64,000 bases of DNA. Source: Streptomyces roseofulvus. GTDB taxonomy: Bacteria; Actinomycetota; Actinomycetes; Streptomycetales; Streptomycetaceae. The notes beneath the pieces are model-generated. The model did not search any database, was not told the DNA's origin, and worked only from the letters and a program-made list of their open reading frames with translations. Where the stretch lies: positions 310,001 to 374,000 of the forward strand of contig NZ_BAAAWE010000001.1 in assembly GCF_039534915.1 (NCBI RefSeq), written 5' to 3'. Below, in pieces: positions 32,441-41,353 of the stretch (positions are counted from its first letter, which is position 1; each line of letters starts with the position of its first letter). Both the position numbers and the translations under genes were made by a program.

Positions 32441-33808
32441 GTGCCCAGACGCGGAAGCAGCCGTACCCGCTGGATCGCCTCCTTCGGCGCCGCCCTCACC
32501 ACCGCGGCCCTGCTCGCCGGCGGCGCAAGCACCGCCGGAGCCGCCCCGGCCCCCACCACGGACCCCACCATGGGCACCGGTCTCGTCACCGACTCCGGGG
32601 CGGCAAGGACCCACGAGGTCGAGTACTTCGACGGCCCGGGTGGCCACCCCCGGCACACGCACGTCCCGGCGGACGCCCCGGCCAGGGTCGCCCGCCACCA
32701 GACCTCGACCACCGCCGCCGCCGTCGACGCGACGGTCACGGCCGTCCAGGAGACCGGACCGGTCACCGGCCGCCTCGACCTGGTGGTCATGGGCGACGGC
32801 TACACCGCCGCCCAGCAGGCCGACTTCCGCGCGGACGCACAGGCGACGATCGACGCGGTCTTCGCCATCGAGCCGTATGCCAGCTACCGGGGCCTGTTCA
32901 ACATCTGGCTGGTGGACACCGCCTCCGCCGAGTCCGGCGTCTCCGGCGACCCGACCGCCGACGCCGTCAAGGACACCGCCCTCAGCTCGTACTTCTTCTG
33001 CGACGGCATCGAGCGGCTGCTCTGCGTCGACGAGTCCAAGGTCACCGCCCACGCCAACCAGGCGCCGGCCTCCGACATCGTCTTCGTCATCGCCAACTCC
33101 ACCAAGTACGGCGGAGCGGGCTACACCTTCTCCCCGCCGCCGCCCGGCGCGTCGTACCGCGGCATCGCGACCATGTCCTCCGACAACGCGAAGTCGTACC
33201 TCATCGGCGCCCACGAACTCGGTCACTCCATAGGCGAGCTGGCCGACGAGTACCAGTACGCCGGCTACGGCGCGTACCCGTACAAGTCGTCCGCCAGCAC
33301 CAACATCTCCACCTCCGCCGACCTCGGCACGAGCAAGTGGTACCGGTGGGTCGGGGAACAGGACCCGACCGGCTCGCCCATCGGCACCTACGAGGGCGGC
33401 GACTACTACGAGACGGGCGTCTACCGCCCGACGGACACGTCCCTCATGCGGACCCTCGCCTCCACCGAGTTCAACCACGTCGGCCGCGAGGCGATGATCA
33501 AGGGCTTCTACACCCACGCCGACGCCGTGACCTCGACCGTGCCGACCGGCCAGCGGGTCGGCCCGACCCAGCCGCTGACCGTACGGCTCGCCCCGGTGAC
33601 CGGCCTGGCAGGCCTGAACCTGACCTGGTACGTCGACGGCAAGCAGGTCCCTTGGGCCACCGGCGACCTGTCAGTCACCCCCGCCGAACTCGGCGCCGTC
33701 CGCAGCGGCCAGCGCGTCACCGCCACCGCCACCGACACCACCGCGGCCGTACGCGACCCGGCGGTCCGCACGGCCACCACCAACTCCCTCAGTTGGCGGG
33801 TGCGTTGA
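32441..33808 (+). CDS. Secreted M64-family (IgA peptidase-type) metallopeptidase
   Basis: 455 residues with GTG 32441. A signal peptide ends near ASTAGAAPAP. The catalytic domain starts around residue 105 (RLDLVVMGDGYTAAQQADFRADAQ, the M64 hallmark) and contains the extended zinc motif HELGHSIGELADEY: two histidines, the catalytic Glu, a further Gly and an acidic ligand. The C-terminal 80 residues form an immunoglobulin-like domain (VRLAPVTGLAGLNLTWYVDGKQVPW). It is an extracellular zinc protease. The HTH-TPR gene upstream may regulate it. Confidence 0.9.
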   Translation: MPRRGSSRTRWIASFGAALTTAALLAGGASTAGAAPAPTTDPTMGTGLVTDSGAARTHEVEYFDGPGGHPRHTHVPADAPARVARHQTSTTAAAVDATVTAVQETGPVTGRLDLVVMGDGYTAAQQADFRADAQATIDAVFAIEPYASYRGLFNIWLVDTASAESGVSGDPTADAVKDTALSSYFFCDGIERLLCVDESKVTAHANQAPASDIVFVIANSTKYGGAGYTFSPPPPGASYRGIATMSSDNAKSYLIGAHELGHSIGELADEYQYAGYGAYPYKSSASTNISTSADLGTSKWYRWVGEQDPTGSPIGTYEGGDYYETGVYRPTDTSLMRTLASTEFNHVGREAMIKGFYTHADAVTSTVPTGQRVGPTQPLTVRLAPVTGLAGLNLTWYVDGKQVPWATGDLSVTPAELGAVRSGQRVTATATDTTAAVRDPAVRTATTNSLSWRVR

Positions 33809-33853
33809 CGGACCAGTGACGGCAACGGGCGAGAGGGGCCGGTGCCGGGGTCG

Positions 33854-33920
33854 CGTTCCCGGTCCCGGTCCCGGTCCGGGTCATCGTCGCCGTCGCCGTT
33901 CGCCGTCGCCGTTCGCCGTC
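33854..33920 (+). repeat. Short tandem repeats after the M64 gene
   Basis: A GGTCCC hexamer repeats about three times (33854-33880). It is followed by two and a half copies of a 13-bp unit, CGCCGTCGCCGTT, at 33888-33920. No ORF with a motif uses them. Confidence 0.7.
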
Positions 33921-33998
33921 ACGCGCCGTCGCCGAAGGATCTCCCCCGACCGACGACCTCTCCCCCCACCCTCGCAGACCTCTCCGGGAACTGCCCGG

Positions 33999-34860
33999 TC
34001 AGAGCCGCGTTGCGGTGCGGATCAGGCCGGCCAGGGTGAGGGAGGGGCTGTGCGCGGGCCAGGCGATGTGGGTCACGACCGGTGGCGCGTCGGCCAGCGG
34101 GACGGCGGTGTGCTCGGCCCACAGCCAGGAGCGGGCGGATTCGGGGACGATCGCCAGGGTGCGCCCGAGGGCGATCAGCTGGGCCAGTTGTGTCTGATGG
34201 TGGATCTCGGGGCCCGGACCGGGCGCGTAGGTGCCGTGGGCGGGCCAGCGGGCGAGCGGCAGATCGGGGACGTCCCTGACGTCGGCGAGGGACAGGGTCT
34301 CCGGGTGGCGAGGGGGCGGCCGGCAGGCAGGACGGCGACCTGCCCCTCGGTCACCAGGGCCTCGCTCTCGAATCCGGCCAGGGAGTTCCACGGGGTGTGC
34401 ATGAGCGCGACGTCGGCGCGGCCGTCGCGCAGCAGCTGTTCGTGCTCGCGGATGCCACACGGCAGCACCTCGACCTCGGCGCTGTCGGGCTCGGCCGCGT
34501 AGGCGTCGAGAAGCTTCCGCAGCAGTTCGTGCGACGCGGCCGCCTTCACCGCGAGGACCAGTCGTCGGCGAGGGCCGCCGGGGCTGTCGGCGTCGGCGAC
34601 GCGCCGGGTTCGGCGAGCGGCGGCGACGACCGCGTCGAGCGCCGCCCGGCCCTCGCACAGCAGCACCTCTCCGGCGTCCGTCAGTCGGACGCCACGGCGG
34701 TTGCGCTGCAACAGGCAGACCCCGAGACGCCGTTCGGTCTGCTGGATCGCCCGCGACAGCGGCGCTGGGCCATGCCGAGGCGCTCGGCCGCGCGCCCGAA
34801 GTGCAGTTCTTCGGCGACGGCCACGAAGTACCGCAACTCGCGCGTCTCCAGGCTGTCCAC
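33999..34860 (-). pseudogene. LysR-family regulator with two frameshifts
   Basis: The gene is spread over three frames. From GTG 34860 the first encodes [31 protein letters not shown]. One base is missing near 34768, after which the second frame gives [35 protein letters not shown] and the effector domain up to GRPLATR. Near 34305 it shifts again into ETLSLADVRDVPDLPLARW and ends TLAGLIRTATRL at 33999. The protein would be about 287 residues, normal for LysR. It is divergent from the SDR at 34953 and has a perfect operator between them. The operator and SDR look intact, so the lesions may be recent or sequencing errors. Confidence 0.75.
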
Positions 34861-34879
34861 GGCCGCAGCATACGTGGTG

Positions 34880-34894
34880 ATACCCGGCGGGTAT
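34880..34894. promoter_or_regulatory. LysR-type operator between LysR pseudogene and SDR
   Basis: ATACCC-GGC-GGGTAT is a perfect 15-bp palindrome fitting the T-N11-A LysR box. It lies 20 bp before the LysR start and 58 bp before the SDR start. Confidence 0.65.
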
Positions 34895-34952
34895 GACAGC
34901 GCACCGGATCGGTGTTGGCCGGACCACGTACCCGAGGACCACCCTCATCAGC

Positions 34953-35690
34953 ATGAGCGAAACGAAGACCGCGCTGGTGACCGGCGCGAACAAGGGCATC
35001 GGGTACGGGATCGCGGCTGGGCTGGGCAGCCTCGGATACCGCGTGGGCGTGGGAGCCCGCGACGCCGTGCGACGCGAGACCGCCGTCGCGCAGCTGCGCG
35101 CCCTCGGCGTGGACGCGTTCGGGGTACCGCTGGACGTGACCGACGACCGGAGCGTCACCGACGCCGCGAAACTGGTCGAGCGGTCGACCGGGCATCTGGA
35201 CGCCCTGGTCAACAACGCCGGCATCTCGGGCGAGATGAGCCCGGGGTGGGAGCAGGACCCGACCACGCTCGACCTGGAGGTGATCCGCACGGTCGTCGAC
35301 ACCAACGTCCTGGGGGTCATCCGCGTGACCAACGCGATGCTGCCGCTTCTCCGACGCTCCGCCTCGCCCCGCATCGTCAACGTCTCCAGCAGCGTCGGCT
35401 CCCTGGCCAAGCAGTCGGACCCCCACACCGACATCGGCCCGATCATGGCGGCCTACGCTCCGTCGAAGTCGTTCCTCAACGCCCTCACCATCCGGTACGC
35501 CCGGCAGTTCGCCGGTACGCACATCCTGGTCAACGCCGCCTGCCCGGGCCTGGTCGCCACCGACTTCACGGGCTTCCACGGCCCCCGCACCCCCGCACAG
35601 GGCGCGGCCGCACCGAGCCGGCTCGCCACCCTGCCCGACAGCGGCCCGACCGGTGCGTTCTTCGACGACGAGGGAGTCGTCCCCTGGTGA
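34953..35690 (+). CDS. Short-chain dehydrogenase/reductase (SDR)
   Basis: 245 residues from ATG 34953, selected because MSETKTALVTGANKGIG is the normal family start; an in-frame ATG at 34893 lies inside the operator. Motifs present: TGANKGIG, NNAGISG, the catalytic serine block NVSSSVGS and YAPSK (Tyr, Lys). It resembles carbonyl-reductase-like SDRs of the kind that reduce quinones or aldehydes. Expression probably depends on the adjacent LysR gene, which is frameshifted here. Confidence 0.87.
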   Translation: MSETKTALVTGANKGIGYGIAAGLGSLGYRVGVGARDAVRRETAVAQLRALGVDAFGVPLDVTDDRSVTDAAKLVERSTGHLDALVNNAGISGEMSPGWEQDPTTLDLEVIRTVVDTNVLGVIRVTNAMLPLLRRSASPRIVNVSSSVGSLAKQSDPHTDIGPIMAAYAPSKSFLNALTIRYARQFAGTHILVNAACPGLVATDFTGFHGPRTPAQGAAAPSRLATLPDSGPTGAFFDDEGVVPW

Positions 35691-35754
35691 CCGACCCACC
35701 CCCGCACCACTCGGGACCGGCAGGTGTCGAACGGCCCGCAGTTACCCCGTCGGC

Positions 35755-36033
35755 TCAGCCCCCACAGCCGCCGCAGCTCTCCAGGCCCCGTCCGTTGAGC
35801 TTGGGCGGGTCTTCGTCGGCCCAGGCGACGCGTTCACCGGTCCGCGGTTCCTCGAAGGCGGACATGCCCCCGGCCCCGATCAGGAGGGGCGCGATGGCGA
35901 TGGCGATCATCCACCATCCGAGGGTCTCCTGGAGTCCCTGAAGGTCCGCGTCCAGCAGGACCCATCCCAGCGCCACCCAGACCGTGAGAGACAGCCAGCT
36001 GCTGAACAGGATCCAGCGATCTTCCCGGCTCAC
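35755..36033 (-). CDS. Small membrane protein with Cys-Gly tail
   Basis: 92 residues, GTG at 36033 inside the HAD stop (GTGA). Two membrane helices (WILFSSWLSLTVWVALGWVLL and WWMIAIAIAPLLIGAG) are followed by a soluble tail that ends ESCGGCGG. The two cysteines could bind metal or haem, but no family is recognised. Translational coupling to the HAD-like gene suggests linked expression. Confidence 0.6.
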   Translation of the reverse strand: MSREDRWILFSSWLSLTVWVALGWVLLDADLQGLQETLGWWMIAIAIAPLLIGAGGMSAFEEPRTGERVAWADEDPPKLNGRGLESCGGCGG

Positions 36034-36644
36034 GCGCCACCCCCGTCATCTCGTTGCCGACGTTGTGCCCCTCCCCCGCCGACGGAACACACCACTCCTC
36101 TCGCGGAGTGGCGTCCTGTCCTCCGGAGCCCTGGTCCACCTCGCTCCGAGTCAGAAGCCAGGCGCATGCCGGGCGGGGTGGACTTGCGGACCCCGTGGTC
36201 GGAGGAGACGACCACCGTCGTCAGCAGGTCGGCGAGGCCGGCGGCGGCAAGCTTGGCGTGCTGGGCGTCGTGATCGCCGTTGGTGACGACCGCGAGGTGC
36301 CAGCCGCGGTCGGCCAGGGACTGGACGGCGGCGTTGACGGCGGGCCGGTACGGCACGAGTTGGGGGGTGCGGCGGCGGAACGCCGCGTCGTGCTCGTCGA
36401 CGGTGCCGGGCAGGGCGTACGTAGCCTTGGCGAGCGCGAAGAAGTCGCGGCGACGCCCGGAATGCGCCGCGTCCGCCGCGTCGAGCCACCGCTCAGGAAT
36501 CGCGTGACAGGCGGAGAACTCCCTGGCCCGGGCGGAGAAGGCGCCGGCGCGGTCGGTGAGGGTGTCGTCCAGGTCCAGCAGGGCGACGGGGCGTACGGAG
36601 GAGCGCGTCCCGTCGGCGTGCTGCGGGTGAGGGGCGGTCGTCAT
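36030..36644 (-). CDS. HAD-family hydrolase lacking motif IV
   Basis: 204 residues. HAD motif I is intact (LLDLDDTLTD, nucleophile Asp), as are motif II (VVTNGD) and the motif III lysine (GVRKSTP). The usual motif IV (GDxxxxD, for Mg binding) is absent: after KSTPPGMRLASD the sequence turns into RGGPGLRRTGRHSARGVVCSVGGGG, which is not HAD-like. A deletion or frameshift near 36160 is probable, although the resulting stop overlaps the next start. It would be inactive or altered as a phosphatase. Confidence 0.65.
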   Translation of the reverse strand: MTTAPHPQHADGTRSSVRPVALLDLDDTLTDRAGAFSARAREFSACHAIPERWLDAADAAHSGRRRDFFALAKATYALPGTVDEHDAAFRRRTPQLVPYRPAVNAAVQSLADRGWHLAVVTNGDHDAQHAKLAAAGLADLLTTVVVSSDHGVRKSTPPGMRLASDSERGGPGLRRTGRHSARGVVCSVGGGGAQRRQRDDGGGA

Positions 36645-36947
36645 GAGCGCTGACGACAGTCGGGGCGCATGGGTTCACGCGGAGACGGCGGCTGCCCGCT
36701 GGCGTTCTTCGCGTAAGCCCCCACCGCGTAGCGGTACTTGGCGTCGGCGGACGGGCGGCGATCCCCTGTCGACCGCGGTCGGCGCCATCGTCCACCTGCG
36801 TTGCCGCGCGCCCGTGTCCGCTGCCGGCACCGCGTTGCCGCGCTGGCGCCACGGCGGGGGACTTCCGGTACGGGCGACTGCGGGACACGCCCGGCGCACC
36901 GCGGGGGCGGTGGAGACGATGGTCCGTTCCGCACGGCGGCCGCGGTT
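36645..36947. other. Region without a supported gene
   Basis: About 300 bp between HAD and LysR genes. Minus-strand frames here end in protein-like tails (for example KYRYAVGAYAKNASG near 36700), but none has a start with a ribosome site and none matches a family I know. Confidence 0.4.
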
Positions 36948-37826
36948 TCAGGAGGCTCGGAGCAGTGTCATCAAGGCACGGGCCGCGGGGCTGGTGGCCT
37001 CAGGGGGCGGGAGCAGCGCGACGGTCTCGTAGACGGTCTCGGCGACACCCGTCACCGGGAGGGCTCGCAGGGTCTCGCGCTTGTGACGGAAGTGGCGGGG
37101 TACGGCCGCCACGCCCAGGTTCTCGTCCACCAGGTCGAGCAGGCTGTGGACGTCGTTGACCTCCAGGGCCACCTTGCGCCGCACGCCCGCGGCGGCGAAG
37201 GCGGCGTCGGTCGCCCGGCGCGGCCCCCAGTCGGGGTGGAAGTCGACGAAGACCTCCGCGGCGAGGTCGCCCGGAGCGAGGGCCGCCCCGGCCGTCGCGA
37301 GCGGGTGCTCCGGGTGGCAGAGCAGGGTCATCGGCTCGGTGGCGAGCGGGACCGAGCGCAACTGGTCGGAGTCGGCGCACGTGCGATACGCGAAGGCCAG
37401 GTCGAGACGCCCTCCGGACACCTCCTCGGCCAGGTCGAGGGAGCCGGACTGCCGCAGCCGGATCTCCACGTCCGGGTGGCGGCGACGGAACGCGGCCAGC
37501 AGCCCCGCCGCGTACACCCCGGCGATGCACTGCTCGGTGCCCAGGGTGAGCGTTCCGCGCAGCACGCCCTGCACGGCGGCCACGGCCTCCCGGGCGGTCC
37601 GGACCTGGGCCAGGATCCGTTCGGCCTCGCCGAGCAGCGCCCGCCCGGCCTCCGTCAGGGTCACCTGGCGGGTGGTCCGTACGAACAAGGGGGCCCGCAG
37701 CTCCCGCTCCAGCGCCCGCACGGACGCGGACAGGCCCGATTGCGACACCATCAGGCGCTCGGCGGCCCGGGTGAAGTGCCGTTCCTCGGCGACGGCGACG
37801 AAGTGCTGGAGGTGGCGCAGTTCCAT
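36948..37826 (-). CDS. LysR-family transcriptional regulator
   Basis: 292 residues from ATG 37826. The winged helix is in residues 1-60 (MELRHLQHFVAVAEERHFTRAAERLMVSQSGLSASVRALERELRAPLFVR). The effector domain starts around 90 with GTLTLGTEQCIAGVYAAGLL and includes GRLDLAFAYR. Divergent from the aldo-keto reductase at 37953, with a perfect palindrome between; autoregulation and control of the reductase are likely. Confidence 0.9.
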   Translation of the reverse strand: MELRHLQHFVAVAEERHFTRAAERLMVSQSGLSASVRALERELRAPLFVRTTRQVTLTEAGRALLGEAERILAQVRTAREAVAAVQGVLRGTLTLGTEQCIAGVYAAGLLAAFRRRHPDVEIRLRQSGSLDLAEEVSGGRLDLAFAYRTCADSDQLRSVPLATEPMTLLCHPEHPLATAGAALAPGDLAAEVFVDFHPDWGPRRATDAAFAAAGVRRKVALEVNDVHSLLDLVDENLGVAAVPRHFRHKRETLRALPVTGVAETVYETVALLPPPEATSPAARALMTLLRAS

Positions 37827-37846
37827 GATTGAGAAGCGTATCCGCT

Positions 37847-37862
37847 GAATCCCATCGGATTC
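37847..37862. promoter_or_regulatory. LysR-type operator between LysR and aldo-keto reductase
   Basis: GAATCC-CATC-GGATTC is a perfect 16-bp palindrome 21 bp upstream of the LysR start and 90 bp upstream of the reductase start. Confidence 0.6.
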
Positions 37863-37952
37863 TCCTGTTGGACCGATGCCTCCGGGCGGGTGCACATTGG
37901 TCCCGGCCCGGCCCCACGGGTGGCCGGCACCCCTCGACCTCATGGAGCCGTG

Positions 37953-38945
37953 TTGTACACCGCACACCCCGACCGTTACGCCCGCATGCCCTACCGCCGT
38001 ACCGGGAACAGCGGCCTCAAGCTGCCCGCGCTGTCGCTGGGCCTGTGGCACAACTTCGGCCCCGACCGTACGGCCGACAGCCGGCGCGCCATCCTGCGCC
38101 GCGCCTTCGACCTCGGGATCACCCACTTCGACCTGGCGAACAACTACGGTCCGCCGCCCGGCGCCGCGGAGTCCGCCTTCGGCGACGTCCTCAGGTCGGA
38201 CTTCGCGCGGCACCGCGACGAGCTGATCGTCTCCACCAAGGCCGGATACCTGATGTGGCCCGGGCCGTACGGCGAGTGGGGGTCGCGCAAGTACCTGCTG
38301 TCGTCGCTCGACCAGAGCCTGACCCGCCTCGGCCTGGAGTACGTCGACGTCTTCTACTCGCACCGCTTCGACCCGGAGACGCCCCTGGAGGAGACGATGG
38401 GCGCCCTGCACTCCGCGGTGCAGCAGGGGAAGGCGCTCTATGTGGGCGTCTCCAACTACTCGGCCGAGCAGACCCGGGAGGCCGCCCGCATCCTCGGCGA
38501 GCTCGGCACCCCGCTGCTCATCCACCAGCCGCGCTACTCCCTGCTCGACCGGCGCCCGGAGACCGAGGGCCTGCTCGACGCGCTCGACGACCTCCGGGTC
38601 GGCTCCATCGCCTACTCCCCGCTGGAGCAGGGCCTGCTCACCGGCCGCTACCTGAACGGCGTTCCCGACGACTCGCGGGCGGCGAGCGACAGCCCGTTCC
38701 TGCAGCGGGAGGCCGTCACCGGGGACCTGGTGAACCGCCTGCGGGCCCTGAACGCCCTCGCGGAGGACCGCGGTCAGACCCTGGCGCAGCTGGCCCTGGC
38801 CTGGGTGCTGCGCGGAGGCCGCGTGACCTCGGCCCTGATCGGCGCGAGCAGCACCCGCCAGCTCGACGACAGCGTGGCCGCCATCGACAACCTCGGCTTC
38901 GCCGCCGAGGAGCTCGCTCGCATCGACGCGCTCGTCGGTTCGTGA
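37953..38945 (+). CDS. Aldo/keto reductase, YghZ (L-glyceraldehyde-3-phosphate reductase) type
   Basis: 330 residues. TTG 37953 is taken as start because GGAG is 5 bp upstream and the product then begins MYTAHPDRYARMPYRRTGNSGLKLPALSLGLWHNFG, the normal family start; GTG 37950 is the alternative. Long stretches align from memory with E. coli YghZ: ITHFDLANNYGPPPG (Asp and Tyr), STKAGYLMWPGPYG (Lys), VDVFYSHRFD (His) and YSPLEQGLLTGRYLNG. NADPH-dependent reduction of L-glyceraldehyde 3-phosphate or methylglyoxal is known for the family. Probably LysR-regulated. Confidence 0.88.
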   Translation: MYTAHPDRYARMPYRRTGNSGLKLPALSLGLWHNFGPDRTADSRRAILRRAFDLGITHFDLANNYGPPPGAAESAFGDVLRSDFARHRDELIVSTKAGYLMWPGPYGEWGSRKYLLSSLDQSLTRLGLEYVDVFYSHRFDPETPLEETMGALHSAVQQGKALYVGVSNYSAEQTREAARILGELGTPLLIHQPRYSLLDRRPETEGLLDALDDLRVGSIAYSPLEQGLLTGRYLNGVPDDSRAASDSPFLQREAVTGDLVNRLRALNALAEDRGQTLAQLALAWVLRGGRVTSALIGASSTRQLDDSVAAIDNLGFAAEELARIDALVGS

Positions 38946-39152
38946 GCGGCGGGGGCGACGGCCCCCCGCCCTTCGGCGGTCCGGGCCGGGCGCGTGCCGT
39001 CCGGTCCGGACCGCCGGGAGGGAACCCAGCGGGTCCCGTCGCGCCGGGTCCGAACAGGCTGCCGGTACCGATGCACTCCTCCGGCGCCGCGCCCGGCGCG
39101 TGCCGGGAGAACCGCCCCCCGCTCCATGACTCCCTGGGGACGGAGCCGCGTT

Positions 39153-39572
39153 TCAGAAGGCGAAGACGGTGTTGCCGTTCAGCGTGACGGAGAGGTCGCA
39201 GCTGTTGGAGAACGTGTGCTTCCAGGCGATGCGCTCGCCCTGCCACACGCCGTCGGCGAAGAGGGTGACCGGGTCGTAGTGGAGGGGACACATTCGGTCC
39301 GGCGCGGGGGCGACCAGCAGGCGGTCGAGGGAGCCGGAGGTGGCGGCGAGTTCCGCGCAGGCGGCCTCGGGGTCGGGGTGGGTTCCCTGAGCCGTCGGTG
39401 CGCAGCTGAGGGTCGACGCCCGCAGCACTGCGGCCTGGTCGTCGCCCTGGGCGATGGCCAGTACGAGGGCCGACGGGGCGTACAGGCTGTCCGCCTCGGC
39501 CTGCGCGACGCTGGCGGAGCCGGCGAGGACGAGGAGGACGGAGGCGGAGACGGCGGCGAGACGATGACGCAT
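39153..39572 (-). CDS. Streptomyces subtilisin inhibitor (SSI)-family protease inhibitor
   Basis: 139 residues. A 26-residue signal peptide ends AQAEA. The mature start SLYAPSALVLAIAQGDDQAA and the end FSNSCDLSVTLNGNTVFAF are SSI hallmarks. The four cysteines (in LSCAP, AACAEL, RMCPL, NSCDL) match the two SSI disulfides. The reactive-site loop reads MCPLHYDP where SSI has MCPMVYDP, so the P1 residue is Leu and P1' is His. It forms an extracellular dimer that blocks subtilisin-like proteases. No protease gene is adjacent. Confidence 0.92.
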   Translation of the reverse strand: MRHRLAAVSASVLLVLAGSASVAQAEADSLYAPSALVLAIAQGDDQAAVLRASTLSCAPTAQGTHPDPEAACAELAATSGSLDRLLVAPAPDRMCPLHYDPVTLFADGVWQGERIAWKHTFSNSCDLSVTLNGNTVFAF

Positions 39573-40105
39573 GACAAGCTCGCTTTCGAAGAGAAGGGAA
39601 TGCGCAGGAGATCTCTGCGGCTCTACGGTCCAGCACCGCGGATACTGTCGCGAACGAAGGCGGCCCGCACGTCGATGGCCTACTTACGGACAAGCCGTCA
39701 ATGTCCGACGACCGACCGGTCGTTCTGGCTGCTCGCCGCATCCCGAACGCCCCGCCGGGCGCACCGGCGCAGGCCCGCCACCTTGTGGTGCACCCGGAGT
39801 TGCGGGCCGACATCCCGATCCGGGCGCCCGCCGTTCACCTTCCGTGCACGGAACATGACCGATTGCCATCACATGCCGATCGAGATGTCGTAGGGTCAGA
39901 CCGTTTTGGGCAGGGAGCACCGATGCGCCGTCGCTCTCCCCGCCGCACGTCGCGAGCTCCGAGCGCGGCGGACGACTCCCCCAGCGCGCACCCGAGATCC
40001 AGCGCGAGGGTTCCGTCACGCTCCCGACGGCCGGCGTGCGAGAGTGATCACTCGTGCATGCCGATCGACAGCAGGTCGGTCGGCGACGAGAGCGAGGAGC
40101 GTGTC
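39573..40105. other. Intergenic region between SSI and FKBP genes
   Basis: About 530 bp. It must hold the SSI promoter on the minus strand and the FKBP promoter on the plus strand. Around 39862-39895 an AT-richer stretch with TTGCCA and TAGGGT could be promoter parts, but the 22-bp spacing is wide. No gene is supported. Confidence 0.4.
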
Positions 40106-40480
40106 ATGGCCCTGGAGCGACCGGAGATCGATGCCCCCAAGGGTCGGCCGTCCCCCTATCTGCACCTCGAGGACGTGACGCTCGGGGACGGGGCCGAGGC
40201 CACCAAGGGATCCGAGGTGTCGGTCCACTACCTCGGGGTGGCGCACTCCACCGGGGAGGAGTTCGACGCCTCCTGGAACCGCGGCGACGCCTTCACGTTC
40301 ACGCTGGGCGCCGGACAGGTCATCAAGGGCTGGGACATGGGCGTGCGCGGCATGAAGGTCGGCGGCCGGCGGAAGCTGGTCATTCCGCCCCACCTGGCGT
40401 ACGGCGACCGCTCCCCCTCGCCGGCCATCAAGCCGGGCGAGACCCTGATCTTCGTGGTCGACCTCCTTTCGGTCGACTGA
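40106..40480 (+). CDS. FKBP-type peptidyl-prolyl cis-trans isomerase
   Basis: 124 residues from ATG 40106 after GAGGAG. A single FKBP domain fills the protein: VSVHYLGVAHSTGEEFDASWNRGDAFTFTLGAGQVIKGWDMGVRGMKVGGRRKLVIPPHLAYG and a final GETLIFVVDLLSVD. The Trp floor of the active site (IKGWD) and the Tyr in LAYG are present. It has no signal peptide, so it acts in the cytoplasm as a protein-folding helper. A GC-rich hairpin (40665-40690) lies downstream. Confidence 0.93.
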   Translation: MALERPEIDAPKGRPSPYLHLEDVTLGDGAEATKGSEVSVHYLGVAHSTGEEFDASWNRGDAFTFTLGAGQVIKGWDMGVRGMKVGGRRKLVIPPHLAYGDRSPSPAIKPGETLIFVVDLLSVD

Positions 40481-40664
40481 GACCAAGGGGGGCGACTTCC
40501 TGCCCAACCGGGGTGTCTCCGTCGAGAGCGCCGGCGCATCCAGCAGCCCATCCCCCCCGGGGCCGCGAGCGTGTGCCGGGCAGGTGGTGCCTGCGGCCGT
40601 AGCGACCCGCTTGGGCGACGGGAAAGCGACGTCTCCGCCCCGTCGCCCCCAGACGGCGGGTGCG

Positions 40665-40690
40665 GCCCGCGCTCGCCGGCGGGCGCGGGC
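40665..40690 (+). terminator. Candidate terminator in FKBP-TetR intergenic region
   Basis: GCCCGCGC (40665-40672) pairs with GCGCGGGC (40683-40690) around a 10-nt loop. It lies 185 bp after the FKBP stop and before the TetR promoter. Confidence 0.35.
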
Positions 40691-40763
40691 TTCGCCGCGC
40701 CCCCGCGCTCGCTTCGGAGGCCCCAGGCCGAGCACGTGCCGGCTACCGCACCTTGAGAGAATA

Positions 40764-40779
40764 TGTAGATCGGTCTACA
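40764..40779. promoter_or_regulatory. TetR operator, copy 1
   Basis: TGTAGA-TCGG-TCTACA is a perfect 16-bp palindrome 8 bp before the TetR ATG. A near copy precedes the fusion gene at 41426. Confidence 0.75.
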
Positions 40780-40787
40780 GTGACCAC

Positions 40788-41345
40788 ATGGGAGTGAAGG
40801 GCGCCGAGACGCGCGACCGATTGCTGGACGCGACGCAGGAGTTGCTCGAGGCCGGGGGTTACCTCGGCGCCGGGCTCAATCAGGTGATCGCGACCAGTGG
40901 CGCACCCCGCGGCTCGCTGTACTTCCACTTCCCCGGCGGCAAGGACCAGTTGGTCGGCGAGTCCGTACGGCGAGCCGGGCGGGCGATCGGCAGCGACCTG
41001 GAGAGCCTGGCGGACTCCAGTACGTCGGTGGCGGAGTTCGCCGAAGCGGTACTGCGTCACCTCGGCGAACGACTGGAAGAGTCGGGGTGGCACAAGGGCT
41101 GCCCGGTGGCCACCGTCGCACTGGAGACGGCCAGCACCAACGACCCCCTGCAGGAGGCGTGCTCGGAGGTCTACACGTCGTGGGAGACGGCTCTGCGCGC
41201 ACGGCTGGCAGGCCACCCGGAGGCCGACGATCTCGCCGTCACCATCCTGGCCCTCGTGGAGGGCGCGCTCCTGCTGGCCCGTACGCACCGCAGCACAGAG
41301 CCCCTGCACCGGGTCGCCCGCCAGATCGGCGTCCTGGTCGACTGA
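40788..41345 (+). CDS. TetR-family transcriptional repressor
   Basis: 185 residues. The helix-turn-helix lies in residues 5-55 (ETRDRLLDATQELLEAGGYLGAGLNQVIATSGAPRGSLYFHFPGGKDQLV). The C-terminal domain has the GWHKGCPVATVALE segment of the LfrR/YxaF-like subgroup. Operators with the same TGTAGA half-site sit in front of its own gene and of the next gene, so it should repress both. An intrinsic terminator with a U-tract separates the two transcription units. Confidence 0.9.
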   Translation: MGVKGAETRDRLLDATQELLEAGGYLGAGLNQVIATSGAPRGSLYFHFPGGKDQLVGESVRRAGRAIGSDLESLADSSTSVAEFAEAVLRHLGERLEESGWHKGCPVATVALETASTNDPLQEACSEVYTSWETALRARLAGHPEADDLAVTILALVEGALLLARTHRSTEPLHRVARQIGVLVD

Positions 41346-41353
41346 CGAGAACC

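Noticed and set aside
36641..36934. A 97-codon minus-strand frame ending in a protein-like tail (KYRYAVGAYAKNASG).
   Set aside because: Most of it is Arg/Pro-rich, there is no ribosome site and no family match.
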